Source of the DNA: Paraclostridium ghonii
GTDB taxonomy: Bacteria > Bacillota > Clostridia > Peptostreptococcales > Peptostreptococcaceae
Direction: 5' to 3'
DNA length: 52,992 nt
NCBI RefSeq assembly: GCF_023653455.1
Contig: NZ_JAKEDR010000003.1
Coordinates: 1-52,992 of the forward strand
The notes under the pieces were generated by a model. It saw only the letters and a program-made list of their open reading frames with translations, searched no databases and had not been told where the DNA came from. Positions 27,483-36,395 of the stretch are shown in pieces. Position 1 is the stretch's first letter. Every line of letters starts with the position of its first letter. The translations under genes were made by a program, and so were the position numbers.

Positions 27483-28412
27483 ATGAGACGTCCAAAGTTA
27501 TTAATCAGTAAATGTTTAGGATTTGAAAATTGTAGATATAATGGGCAAGGTGCAAGTAGCAAATTAGTTGACTCTCTAAAAAAACATGTTGATTTCTGCA
27601 CTGTATGCCCTGAAGTAGAAATAGGACTTCAAACTCCTAGGGAAGTAATAAGAATAGTGGATTATGATAATGAGAAAAAACTTATTCAGCCAAAAACTAA
27701 TAAAGATCATACAGAAAAAATGAAAAATTTCTCTAAAAATTATATCTCTAATTTAGATGATATTGATGGATGTATATTAAAAAGTAAATCCCCATCGTGT
27801 GGAATAAAGGATGTTAAAGTTTACCACAAAAATGGAAAATCAAGCTTATTTAATGGAAGTAATGGATTTTTTGCACAAGAAATATTAAACTCATATGGAC
27901 ATTTGCCTATAGAAAATGAAGGAAGGCTTAAAAATTACTCTATAAGGGATGAGTTTTTAACAAAATTATTTATGATAAATAATTTTAAAGATGATAACAA
28001 TACTATTGAAGAATTTCATGAAAAAAATGAATTATTATTAAGAAGTTATGATATAAAAATTTATAATGAATTAGATTGTATATACAATAAAGGAATTTAT
28101 AAAAAAAAAGAATATGAAATAAAATTATTCCAACTCTTAAATAGCAATAGAAACGCAAGGAAAAATATACAAACTATATTAGATATATACAATAAGTATG
28201 AAGCACAACTATCTATGAAAGAAAAAGAAGTATTTGTAGATATTGTTGTTAAGTATAGTAAAGGTAAACTTCCAATAAGTGCTGTTTTAAGCAATATGAA
28301 AATATACGCTGCAAGATTTGAAGATGAAAGCATATTAAACCAAACTTTGTTTAATCCATATCCAGAAGGTTTGATTGACTTAACTGATTCAGGAAAAGGA
28401 AGAAGTTTATAA
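27483..28412 (+). CDS. DUF523-DUF1722 protein, TudS-like
   Basis: A 309-residue fusion. Residues 1 to about 150 are DUF523: KCLGFENCRYNG, FCTVCPEVEIGLQTPRE and KSKSPSCGIKD. By comparison with the [4Fe-4S] desulfidase TudS of this family, Cys11, Cys42 and Cys106 are the likely cluster ligands; Cys17, Cys39 and Cys97 are extra. Residues 185 to 309 are DUF1722 (YbgA-like), an all-helical domain ending YPEGLIDL. TudS removes sulfur from thiouracil; that activity here is inferred from the family only. Start ATG follows AGGAG. It is followed after about 60 bases by a 92-aa gene. Confidence 0.82.
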   Translation: MRRPKLLISKCLGFENCRYNGQGASSKLVDSLKKHVDFCTVCPEVEIGLQTPREVIRIVDYDNEKKLIQPKTNKDHTEKMKNFSKNYISNLDDIDGCILKSKSPSCGIKDVKVYHKNGKSSLFNGSNGFFAQEILNSYGHLPIENEGRLKNYSIRDEFLTKLFMINNFKDDNNTIEEFHEKNELLLRSYDIKIYNELDCIYNKGIYKKKEYEIKLFQLLNSNRNARKNIQTILDIYNKYEAQLSMKEKEVFVDIVVKYSKGKLPISAVLSNMKIYAARFEDESILNQTLFNPYPEGLIDLTDSGKGRSL

Positions 28413-28474
28413 ATGATTATAATAAAAAATATATAAAATGATAATAATAAAGAAAAAATGAAAGGAGAAATAAC

Positions 28475-28753
28475 ATGTTAAACACTCTTGCTAAAAATCA
28501 ATATGTAAAGATATCAAATAGCGATAAGAATGAAGATATTGAATATGGTGTTGTTATAAATAAAGGCGAAGATAAATACGATATAATGAGTATTGGATTT
28601 GAAAATAAAAATGGGAATTTCTTAGAATACCCACCTAATGTTGATAAATTAGTTCAAAGTTATAGTATAGATGATGCTGATTTTGAAGAAGTAAAGAAAA
28701 ATGAAATAAGAAGAAAAATGAATATATGGTTAGAAAATCATTACAAAATGTAA
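28475..28753 (+). CDS. 92-residue protein of unknown function
   Basis: Unrecognised. It starts at ATG with AAAGGAG upstream (28461-28467) and ends just before a strong terminator, so it is likely expressed. The sequence looks like a small beta-barrel (VKISNSDKN, YGVVINKGEDKYDIMSIGFE) followed by an acidic-basic helix (DFEEVKKNEIRRKMNIWLE). No cysteine, membrane helix or motif. Possibly in the same transcript as the DUF523 gene 62 bases upstream. Confidence 0.7.
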   Translation: MLNTLAKNQYVKISNSDKNEDIEYGVVINKGEDKYDIMSIGFENKNGNFLEYPPNVDKLVQSYSIDDADFEEVKKNEIRRKMNIWLENHYKM

Positions 28754-28783
28754 AAATAGGTACTTTAAAAGTACCTATTTTTT
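28752..28783 (+). terminator. Intrinsic terminator
   Basis: AAAAATAGGTACTT pairs with AAGTACCTATTTTT, followed by T. It ends the 92-residue gene. Confidence 0.88.
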
Positions 28784-28850
28784 ACACTTAAATTACTCTT
28801 ACAAAAAATTGTAGACAACTTGTGAAACTTAGTTATACCAATTACTATGT

Positions 28851-28996
28851 TTTGAGCGTAAAAAGAATTTTGAACAACGGACGAAGCCGTTTGAGTAACG
28901 AGATGCAATCTTGACGAGTGGACGTTGACGACATGAAATTTGGCGATATGAAGTGGTTCGCAGATGTAGTAGTTCAAGCGAAGAGAATTTTTTTGC
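28851..28996. repeat. GC-richer non-coding element, candidate dispersed repeat
   Basis: In a 337-base stretch with no convincing gene, positions 28851-28996 are much richer in G and C than the flanks. The ends carry similar direct copies, AGCGTAAAAAGAATTTT (28855-28871) and AGCGAAGAGAATTTTT (28977-28992). A small hairpin AACGG/CCGTT lies at 28876-28891. Both strands hold only poor frames. This looks like a repeated intergenic element or a structured RNA, not a gene; copy number cannot be judged from one window. Confidence 0.45.
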
Positions 28997-29120
28997 ATCA
29001 ATTAAGATTAATAAATATATTTAATGGAAATAATATATAGAAAGAATATATTAAATATATGAAATATAGCAAAAACCTATTTAAAATGATATAATTATAT
29101 AAAATGAGGGGGATGAGAAA

Positions 29121-30902
29121 TTGAGCCAGTACATAAATATAAATTCCGAGCTAGATGCATTAAAGATAAAAGAATTTGAAAAAATTTTTTATCAAAATAT
29201 GAAAGAGGAAGCTAATGTAGTGCCAAAGGTGACTCCTTTTAAAGGAATAAATACAGATCTTCTATATATAAAAGATGGACGAGTTCTATTTATAAAATTT
29301 ATGGATACGACAGAAGATTTATTTATTATCTTAGAAGATGAATTATTAGAGGTTATGGAAGAGGAATATGATCTTTTAAGAAAAAAAATGAGCAAAATAG
29401 GAAATGAAATTGAATATAACTACATATTTATAATGCCGCATGTATCTATATACGATAATGGAGAGTATAATGATTTTGTAGAAAACAATATAATAGATAA
29501 AGATAAACTATATAAAATAATGAACTATGAAATTAGCCTAGATGAATATTTAGGAAATCCCAATGATGAAATTTTACTGAATTTATTCATGTTGCAAATT
29601 TGTCCAGAATATTATGTTATAAATGATAACTTGAACTTAAACAAAAAATTAAAGAGAATATCTTTTTCAAATGAAGATTATAGTTATACGGCTACTATGT
29701 TAGAAAGAAATCAAATTGAAAATATAGTATCAGTAAAATATGGTGATACTTTATATAAAGGAGCTTCAGGGTGTGGAAAGACAACTATACTATTGTCTAA
29801 GGCTATTAAACTAGCAAGGGTTTACCCACACCATAAATTTGTAATATTTGCTTATACAAAACAGCTTAGAAATGAATTAAAAGAAAGACTAGATATATTA
29901 TATAAAGATAATAATAATATAGAAATTCATACATTTACTTCTTTCTTATTTAAATTAGCAAAGGCATATAATTTAGTATTTGATTACAATATGTTAAAAA
30001 ATACTCCTGATAAAGTGTATAAAAATCTTGTTTTACAAGCTAAAAATACTATAAAGAACAAAAGTATGTTCAAAGGTATATTTATAGATGAAATTGAATG
30101 TTTTGAACCTGAACATATTGATTTTATAAGGAGCTTTTTATATAAATCTAAGTATATATTTAATGCATTTGAATGCAAAGGATTAAATATATTTAGCAAT
30201 TTAACTATATTTAAAAATCCTTGGGATAATATAGAGTTTAACCAAACAATTGAGTTAAATAAAAACTATAGACAAAGCAATAATTTAGTACAATTTGTAA
30301 ACAATTTTGATAAAAATTCAAATGATTATATAAAAAGTATAAGACCTAAAGTAAAAAATGATATATATTATACTTCAAACTATATTAGAAAAAGTAACAA
30401 GGCAGTAGATATAATAAAAGTTTCTGATATAGAAGAACAAATAAGTTCTGTTATATGGGAGATTGAATATCTAACTACCCAAAAAGGTTTAAACTATTCT
30501 GATATAGCAATTGTATACCCTTTTAATAAGAAAAAATTAAAAAATGGAAAAACAATATATTTTCAATATATGTTGAAAAAGGATTTAGAGGAAAATGAAA
30601 TACCATATATATATGGAGATGATGAGTTAACTAATATATCTAAAAAAGCTGGAGTTACAATATCTAACATATACGCTATAAAAAACTTAGAATATAAAGC
30701 TGTAATATTTTGTGAATTAGAAATGCTATATAATCATAGCATTAATGATATAAATCAAGATTATCAAGTTAATGACTTTGTAGGAGATCTAAACAAGGTA
30801 TACCTTGCTATAAATAGAGCTACAGATTATTTAAGCATAATAACTACTTTTAATGAAGGTGCAAGCGACATCATAAGGTTATTGGTAGAGTCAAAAAAAT
30901 AA
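29121..30902 (+). CDS. Divergent UvrD-like superfamily 1 helicase
   Basis: A 593-residue protein starting at TTG after GAGGGGG. Residues about 15-110 resemble a degraded nuclease-like (NERD-type) module (TDLLYIKDGRVLFIKF), where the E-x-K is not intact. The helicase core has Walker A GASGCGKTT (214-222), Ia-like FAYTKQLRNEL, Walker B IDEIE (322-326), motif IV KNYRQSNN, a motif V-like NLEYKAVIF and motif VI-like LAINRATDYLSI. The Q of DExQ and the GDxxQ motif III are not recognisable. Function is probably ATP-driven action on DNA or RNA; the target is unknown. A bidirectional terminator separates it from uppP. Confidence 0.75.
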   Translation: MSQYININSELDALKIKEFEKIFYQNMKEEANVVPKVTPFKGINTDLLYIKDGRVLFIKFMDTTEDLFIILEDELLEVMEEEYDLLRKKMSKIGNEIEYNYIFIMPHVSIYDNGEYNDFVENNIIDKDKLYKIMNYEISLDEYLGNPNDEILLNLFMLQICPEYYVINDNLNLNKKLKRISFSNEDYSYTATMLERNQIENIVSVKYGDTLYKGASGCGKTTILLSKAIKLARVYPHHKFVIFAYTKQLRNELKERLDILYKDNNNIEIHTFTSFLFKLAKAYNLVFDYNMLKNTPDKVYKNLVLQAKNTIKNKSMFKGIFIDEIECFEPEHIDFIRSFLYKSKYIFNAFECKGLNIFSNLTIFKNPWDNIEFNQTIELNKNYRQSNNLVQFVNNFDKNSNDYIKSIRPKVKNDIYYTSNYIRKSNKAVDIIKVSDIEEQISSVIWEIEYLTTQKGLNYSDIAIVYPFNKKKLKNGKTIYFQYMLKKDLEENEIPYIYGDDELTNISKKAGVTISNIYAIKNLEYKAVIFCELEMLYNHSINDINQDYQVNDFVGDLNKVYLAINRATDYLSIITTFNEGASDIIRLLVESKK

Positions 30903-30928
30903 AAGAAGCACATAGTGCTTCTTTTGTT
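30901..30928. terminator. Bidirectional terminator, helicase/uppP
   Basis: AAAAGAAGCAC (30901-30911) pairs with GTGCTTCTTTT (30915-30925) around ATA. T-rich tails exist on both strands, so it serves both convergent genes. Confidence 0.85.
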
Positions 30929-30932
30929 TATA

Positions 30933-31745
30933 TTAAATTAAAAATGTAAAGTATGTAAAAACTATTATACCAAGCACTATTCTATAGTAACCAAATACTT
31001 TGAAATCATGCTTTTTGATATAATCCATTAAAAATTTAATAGCAAATATAGAAACTATAAACGCTGTTACAAATCCAGCACTTAGCACTAACCACTCAAA
31101 TCCAGATAAGGCAGTACCGGCTTTATAAAGCTTAAGTGCACTTGCACCAAACATTGTAGGTATTGCCAAGAAGAATGAGAACTCAGCAGCTACGTATCTA
31201 GATGTTCCAAGTAATATAGCTCCTATTATAGTTGCTCCAGATCTTGAAGTGCCTGGGATTAAAGCCAAGCATTGGAACAATCCTATTCCTATAGCTAATT
31301 TATATGTAAGTTGTGAAAGATCATTAACTTTAGGTTTTTTATTTTTATTTTCAATAAGTATCATTATAACACCATAAACTACAAGTGTTATTGAAACTGT
31401 TGTAGGATTGAAAAATAATGAGTCTATAAGATCATCATATAAAACACCTAGTATTGCAGCAGGCATTACTGCTATAATAACTTTAATCCATAAGTTTATT
31501 GTATCCGCTATCTCACTTTCAGTTTTAGAAGGATCTAAAGGATTTAACTTTTTAAAATATAGAACTAATACAGCAAGTATAGAACCCAATTGGATTACAA
31601 CCATGAATGTACTTACAAAAACTTCTGATAGATTGAACTTAATAAATTGTTCAACTAATATAAGGTGGCCTGTACTACTTATAGGTAACCACTCAGTTAT
31701 ACCTTGGACTACACCAAGTATAATGGCTTTAAAAATTTCTAACAA
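30933..31745 (-). CDS. uppP: Undecaprenyl-diphosphatase UppP (BacA)
   Basis: A 270-residue membrane protein with about eight hydrophobic helices. The two catalytic repeats are GITEWLPISSTGHL near residue 15 and LIPGTSRSGATI near 165, with the E-rich first motif and the PGxSRSG second motif of UppP. It recycles undecaprenyl pyrophosphate for cell wall synthesis and can raise bacitracin resistance. It is transcribed divergently from the recombinase gene; AGGAGG lies upstream of its start on the minus strand. Confidence 0.97.
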   Translation of the reverse strand: MLEIFKAIILGVVQGITEWLPISSTGHLILVEQFIKFNLSEVFVSTFMVVIQLGSILAVLVLYFKKLNPLDPSKTESEIADTINLWIKVIIAVMPAAILGVLYDDLIDSLFFNPTTVSITLVVYGVIMILIENKNKKPKVNDLSQLTYKLAIGIGLFQCLALIPGTSRSGATIIGAILLGTSRYVAAEFSFFLAIPTMFGASALKLYKAGTALSGFEWLVLSAGFVTAFIVSIFAIKFLMDYIKKHDFKVFGYYRIVLGIIVFTYFTFLI

Positions 31746-31883
31746 TTTTAACTACCTCCTAATTTTAACTAATTTAATCATACGTTAAAGTATATCAATA
31801 TTAATAAATATAATCAATATTTTAAAAGGTATTTAAAAATATGTTAGAAATATAATCAATATAAAAAGATAGGGGGATTAAAT

Positions 31884-32792
31884 ATGCAAGAAAGTACGAT
31901 ATTAAATGAATATGAGTATGAAATCTTTAAAGGATTTTCAAAAAAGCATAACCCAGCAACAAAACACGACTATTTAAGCAAAGTTGTATTATTTAAAGAA
32001 TTTGTAAATAATAAGGACTTAGCTAATGTCACAAAAGAAGATTGTAGTGGTTTTGTAGAGTTTGTAAAAGATAACTATGCTAAGTCTACATCTGAAAAAA
32101 TATATAGTTACTTACATAGTTTTTATAATTATATGAAAAGTGAAGAATACATAGAAATTAATCCTTTTAAATTAGTGAAAAAACCTAAAGTTAGTAGAAT
32201 AAAAACTAAAGATGATGTTCTTAGTATTCAAGAAATAAATCAAATTATAGATACATTACCAAGACTAAATATGAGAGATAGATTGATAATGGTTTTTTTA
32301 ATAACTACTGGGTGCTTACTAAATGAATTAGTAAATTTAAAGTGGAAAGATTTAATGATAGATGAGAATAATAATGCATACGTAAGATTAGGTAAAAATA
32401 AAAAAGAAAGAGTAGTAAAACTACATCCATATTGTTTTTCTAAAATAGAGGAGTATAGAATATATCAAGGGTTATCTGCGTGTATAATGCCTACAGATGA
32501 ATTTGTATTTACTAGTCAGCAAAGAAATTCTATAACAGATAGGAATGTAAGAATAATTGTAAAAAAAGCATTGGATATGGCAGGACTTAGTAATTATTCA
32601 GCTAAAGACTTTAGACACTCATTTGCAGCTATAAGCTTAAGACTTGGAGCTGGAGAGGAAGAAGTTAAAAATCAACTTGGATGGAGTGATAAATATTATG
32701 CAATAAGATATAAATATGTACTCAACTTCGTGGATAGTGAGAGCATAGATTATATTATATCTAGTGATAAAATGAACATAAATAAAAAATAA
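31884..32792 (+). CDS. Tyrosine recombinase, probably catalytically impaired
   Basis: A 302-residue XerC/D-like protein: SAM-like core-binding domain (about 8-95) and catalytic domain (110-285). Matching to XerD, the first catalytic Arg is Leu145 (TTGCLLNEL in place of TGLRxSEL), Lys is Lys174 (GKNKKERVV), the HxxR is KDFR (His to Lys241, Arg244 kept), the next His is Trp267 (LGWSD) and the Tyr is Tyr276 (IRYKYV). Loss of the first Arg predicts little or no recombination. It stands alone, with uppP and purB as neighbours and no visible att sites, so it is not an active element by context. Start ATG after AGGGGG. Confidence 0.85.
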   Translation: MQESTILNEYEYEIFKGFSKKHNPATKHDYLSKVVLFKEFVNNKDLANVTKEDCSGFVEFVKDNYAKSTSEKIYSYLHSFYNYMKSEEYIEINPFKLVKKPKVSRIKTKDDVLSIQEINQIIDTLPRLNMRDRLIMVFLITTGCLLNELVNLKWKDLMIDENNNAYVRLGKNKKERVVKLHPYCFSKIEEYRIYQGLSACIMPTDEFVFTSQQRNSITDRNVRIIVKKALDMAGLSNYSAKDFRHSFAAISLRLGAGEEEVKNQLGWSDKYYAIRYKYVLNFVDSESIDYIISSDKMNINKK

Positions 32793-32869
32793 CTTGTTAT
32801 AGTTCGTTAAATTATATATAATTAAAATTATAATAATAATATAAAGACACAAGGAAGGTGCTAAACAGA

Positions 32870-34312
32870 ATGGAAAATAAATATAGTACATATGCAAATC
32901 CATTAATAGATAGATATTGCAGTAAAGATATGAGTTATATATTTTCTCCACAATGCAAATTTTCTACATGGAGAAAACTTTGGGTTGCATTAGCAGAATC
33001 AGAAAAAGAGCTAGGACTTAATATAACGGATGAACAAATAAATGAATTAAAAGCTAATATAAATAATATAAACTTTGAAGAAGCTAGAAAAATAGAAAAA
33101 GAAGTAAGACATGATGTTATGAGTCATGTAAAAGCTTATGGGCTACAATGTGATAGCGCTAAAGGGATAATACACTTAGGAGCAACTAGTGCTTATGTTG
33201 GAGATAATACAGATGTAATCCAAATGAATGAAGCATTAAAGCTTATAAGAGTAAAATTAGTAAACTTAATAAATAACTTAAAAGAATTCGCATTAGAAAA
33301 TAAAGATATACCAACTTTAGGATTTACACATTTCCAAGCAGCTCAACTTACAACAGTAGGAAAAAGAGCATGTCTTTGGGCTCAAGACTTAGTAATAGAC
33401 TTAGAAGATTTAAACTTTAGAATAGAAAATATGAAGCTTAGAGGTGTAAAAGGAACAACTGGAACACAAGCTAGTTTCTTAAGTTTATTTGAAGGTGACG
33501 ATGAAAAAGTAAAAGAATTAGATAAACTTGTATGTGAAAAAATGGGATATAAAACATCATATGCAGTAAGTGGACAGACATATACTAGAAAATTAGACTA
33601 TCAAGTTATATCTATTTTATCTGGGATTGCTCAAAGTATGCATAAGATGACTAACGATATAAGATTATTACAAAGTTTAAAAGAATTAGAAGAACCATTT
33701 GAAAAAAATCAAATTGGGTCATCTGCAATGGCATATAAAAGAAATCCTATGAGAAGTGAAAGAATAGCATCTTTATCTAAATATGTTATAGGAGAGTCTT
33801 TAAGTCCTGCATTAGTACAAGCTACTCAATGGTTAGAAAGAAGTTTAGATGATTCTGCTAATAAAAGATTAGCTATACCTCAAGCTTTTATGGCAGTGGA
33901 TGCTATACTTGAAATAGGAATAAATGTAACGAATGGACTTGTTGTCTATGAAAATATAATAAGTAAACATATAAATGAAGAACTACCATTTATGGCTACA
34001 GAAACTATCCTTATGGAAGCTGTAAAAAGAGGTGGAGATAGACAAGAGTTACATGAAGTTATAAGAGAATACTCAATGCAAGCTGCAAAAAGAGTAAAAC
34101 AAGAAGGAAAAGACAATAACTTATTAGAATTAATACTTATGGATTGTGATACATTTAAGATGACAAAAGAAGAAATTCTATCAATAATGGATCCTAAGAA
34201 CTTCGTAGGAAGAGCTCCGAAGCAAGTTATAGAGTTTGTTGACGATGTAATAAATCCTGTTATAAGTGAATATAAAGATTATATAGGAATGAAAATAGAT
34301 CTAAATGTATAA
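32870..34312 (+). CDS. purB: Adenylosuccinate lyase
   Basis: A 480-residue PurB of the longer, eukaryote-like type: NPLIDRYCSKDM at the start, GATSAYVGDNTD near residue 105, FTHFQAAQLTT near 150, and the flexible signature loop SSAMAYKRNPMRSE near 285. It cleaves adenylosuccinate and SAICAR in purine synthesis. Start ATG 32870, eleven bases after AAGGAAGG; an in-frame GTG at 32858 overlaps that site. It is apart from other pur genes. Confidence 0.97.
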   Translation: MENKYSTYANPLIDRYCSKDMSYIFSPQCKFSTWRKLWVALAESEKELGLNITDEQINELKANINNINFEEARKIEKEVRHDVMSHVKAYGLQCDSAKGIIHLGATSAYVGDNTDVIQMNEALKLIRVKLVNLINNLKEFALENKDIPTLGFTHFQAAQLTTVGKRACLWAQDLVIDLEDLNFRIENMKLRGVKGTTGTQASFLSLFEGDDEKVKELDKLVCEKMGYKTSYAVSGQTYTRKLDYQVISILSGIAQSMHKMTNDIRLLQSLKELEEPFEKNQIGSSAMAYKRNPMRSERIASLSKYVIGESLSPALVQATQWLERSLDDSANKRLAIPQAFMAVDAILEIGINVTNGLVVYENIISKHINEELPFMATETILMEAVKRGGDRQELHEVIREYSMQAAKRVKQEGKDNNLLELILMDCDTFKMTKEEILSIMDPKNFVGRAPKQVIEFVDDVINPVISEYKDYIGMKIDLNV

Positions 34313-34340
34313 AAAATAGAGGGTAAAACCTCTATTTTTT
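34311..34340 (+). terminator. Intrinsic terminator after purB
   Basis: AAAAAATAGAGG pairs with CCTCTATTTTTT around GTAAAA. Confidence 0.88.
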
Positions 34341-34543
34341 AATTTTTTTGAATGAAATTTAATTTAAAAAATTGTGATTTTATATTTTAAGGAAGATTTT
34401 GATATATACATATGTAAATATTTAAAGTTATAGAGGAAATACTAAATAATATTAAAAATAAAAAATATATAGTTTATAAGAGAAATTGTAGTTTTGTAAA
34501 ATTAATTTAAGAAAAACTAAAAATTTAATTAAATTAATAGTCA

Positions 34544-34572
34544 TTGGAAATTTGATTAAGTTATGGTATTAT
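34544..34572 (+). promoter_or_regulatory. Promoter of the APC permease gene
   Basis: TTGGAA (34544-34549) and TATTAT (34567-34572), 17-base spacer, with an extended -10 TG at 34564-34565. The remaining 331-base AT-rich gap before the permease holds no other feature I can support. Confidence 0.5.
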
Positions 34573-34671
34573 ATGTAAAATAGAAAAAGTTAAATACTAA
34601 AATAAATAGAAAAATAATCAAATAGCTTTTTATTTAAACAGTATTATTACACTTCATGAGGAGGAAGACAA

Positions 34672-36213
34672 ATGGAAGAGAATGTTAAAAATGTTAAAAA
34701 ATTAACATTGGTACCTCTAGTACTTATGATATTCACATCTGTATTCGGGTTTGCTAATATGCCAAGAGCATTTTTCTTAATGGGATATGCAGCAATACCT
34801 TGGTATATACTAAGTGCAATCTTATTTTTTATCCCTTATGCATTTATGATGGCTGAATATGGATCTGCATTTAGAAAAGAATCAGGTGGTATGTATTCAT
34901 GGATGGAAAAATCTGTAGGACCTAAGTTTGCATTTGTAGGAACATTTATGTTGTATGCATCTTATATTATATGGATGGTAAACGTTGCATCTACTTTATG
35001 GGTACCATTATCAAATGCAATATTTGGATATGATTCTACATCTACTTGGTCTTTATTTGGATTAAGTTCAGTTCAAACATTAGGAATACTGGGGATATTA
35101 TGGATAACATTAGTTACTTATGTATCAACTAAAGGTATAGATAAAATAACTAAAGTTACTTCTGTAGGTGGTACAGCAGTTGCATTATTAAATATAGTTT
35201 TACTAGTAGGTGGGGTTTTAGTTGTAGTTATGAACAAAGGACAATTTGCAGAGCCTATAACAAATGTAGTTAAAACATTTACACATTCTCCAAACCCTGC
35301 TTATCAAACACCTGTGACTGTTTTATCATTCTTAACATTTGCAATATTTGCATTTGGAGGGTTAGAAGTTTTAGGGGGATTAGTTGACAAAACTGAAAAC
35401 GCTGAAAGAACTTTTCCTAAAGGTCTTACTTTAGCAGCTATAATAATATCTGTAGGATATACAGTGGGTATATTTGCTTGTGGTATGTTTACTAATTGGA
35501 ATGAAGTACTATCAGGAGAAAATGTAAATATGGCTAACGCTGCTTATATATTAATGAACAATTTAGGATACCAATTAGGTATAGCATTTAGAGCTAGTCA
35601 ATCAGTGGCATTAACTATAGGTGCTTGGGTTGCTAGATTCGTTGGATTATCAATGTTTTTAGCATTATCAGGAGCATTTTTTACATTAACTTACTCTCCA
35701 TTAAAGACTCTTATAGAAGGAGCACCAAAGCAAGTATGGCCTGGTAAACTAGGAGAAATAAAAAATGGAATGCCTATAAATGCTATGAAATGGCAAGCTG
35801 GAATAGTTATAGCTATGATACTTTTAGTATCATTTGGTGGCAAGAGTGCAAGTGAATTCTTTGCTTTATTAGTTCTTATGACTAATGTTGCAATGACAAT
35901 ACCTTACTTATTCTTAGTAGGTGCATTCCCTCCATTTAAGAAAAAGCAGTTAGAAGGGAAATTTGATAAAACATTCATGGTTTATAAGAGTTTAGGAACG
36001 GCAACGATTTTTTCTGTAATAATAGGTGTATTAGTTGGATTCGCTAATTTATTTACTATAATAGAACCAACATTATCTTCTCCAAATGGAATAAGCAAAA
36101 CTTTAACTATGATAGCTGGTCCAGTATTATTCGGATCAATAGGATTCCTATTATATAAAAGATATGAGAAAAATTATGTAAAGAGTAATAATAACAATAG
36201 AAAAGCAAGTTAA
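34672..36213 (+). CDS. yjeM: APC amino-acid permease, YjeM type
   Basis: A 513-residue transporter with about twelve to fourteen membrane helices. The first helix region FTSVFGFANMPRAFFLMG and AEYGSAFRKESGGMYSWM are typical of the glutamate/GABA antiporter branch (YjeM/GadC-like) of the APC superfamily. The substrate is unproven; YjeM is itself poorly characterised. It is monocistronic: own promoter and a terminator at 36237. Its nearness to the AGCS symporter and aspartate 4-decarboxylase hints at amino-acid exchange. Start ATG follows GAGGAGG. Confidence 0.82.
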   Translation: MEENVKNVKKLTLVPLVLMIFTSVFGFANMPRAFFLMGYAAIPWYILSAILFFIPYAFMMAEYGSAFRKESGGMYSWMEKSVGPKFAFVGTFMLYASYIIWMVNVASTLWVPLSNAIFGYDSTSTWSLFGLSSVQTLGILGILWITLVTYVSTKGIDKITKVTSVGGTAVALLNIVLLVGGVLVVVMNKGQFAEPITNVVKTFTHSPNPAYQTPVTVLSFLTFAIFAFGGLEVLGGLVDKTENAERTFPKGLTLAAIIISVGYTVGIFACGMFTNWNEVLSGENVNMANAAYILMNNLGYQLGIAFRASQSVALTIGAWVARFVGLSMFLALSGAFFTLTYSPLKTLIEGAPKQVWPGKLGEIKNGMPINAMKWQAGIVIAMILLVSFGGKSASEFFALLVLMTNVAMTIPYLFLVGAFPPFKKKQLEGKFDKTFMVYKSLGTATIFSVIIGVLVGFANLFTIIEPTLSSPNGISKTLTMIAGPVLFGSIGFLLYKRYEKNYVKSNNNNRKAS

Positions 36214-36236
36214 TATTTTATATATAATATAAACTG

Positions 36237-36272
36237 ATACACCTGTTATTAAATTAGCAGGTGTATTTCTTA
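36237..36272 (+). terminator. Intrinsic terminator after permease
   Basis: ATACACCTG (36237-36245) pairs with CAGGTGTAT (36258-36266), followed by a T-rich tail. Confidence 0.75.
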
Positions 36273-36395
36273 TATAAAAATATACTAATTTTGACAAATA
36301 GGTATATTTTTGTATATAAATAAATAAAGATTTAGTATACTATAAGAGTACTAAAGCTAATTAAAGATACAAAAGAGACATGGGAGGTACAAATA

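Noticed and set aside
28765..29001. Minus-strand 78-residue frame in the gap before the helicase
   Set aside because: No ribosome site, no domain, and it spans the terminator and the repeat-like element; better read as non-coding.
31884..32792. Prophage or integrative element signalled by the recombinase
   Set aside because: No att-like repeats, no tRNA junction, no phage or conjugation genes on either side, and the enzyme lacks a catalytic arginine.
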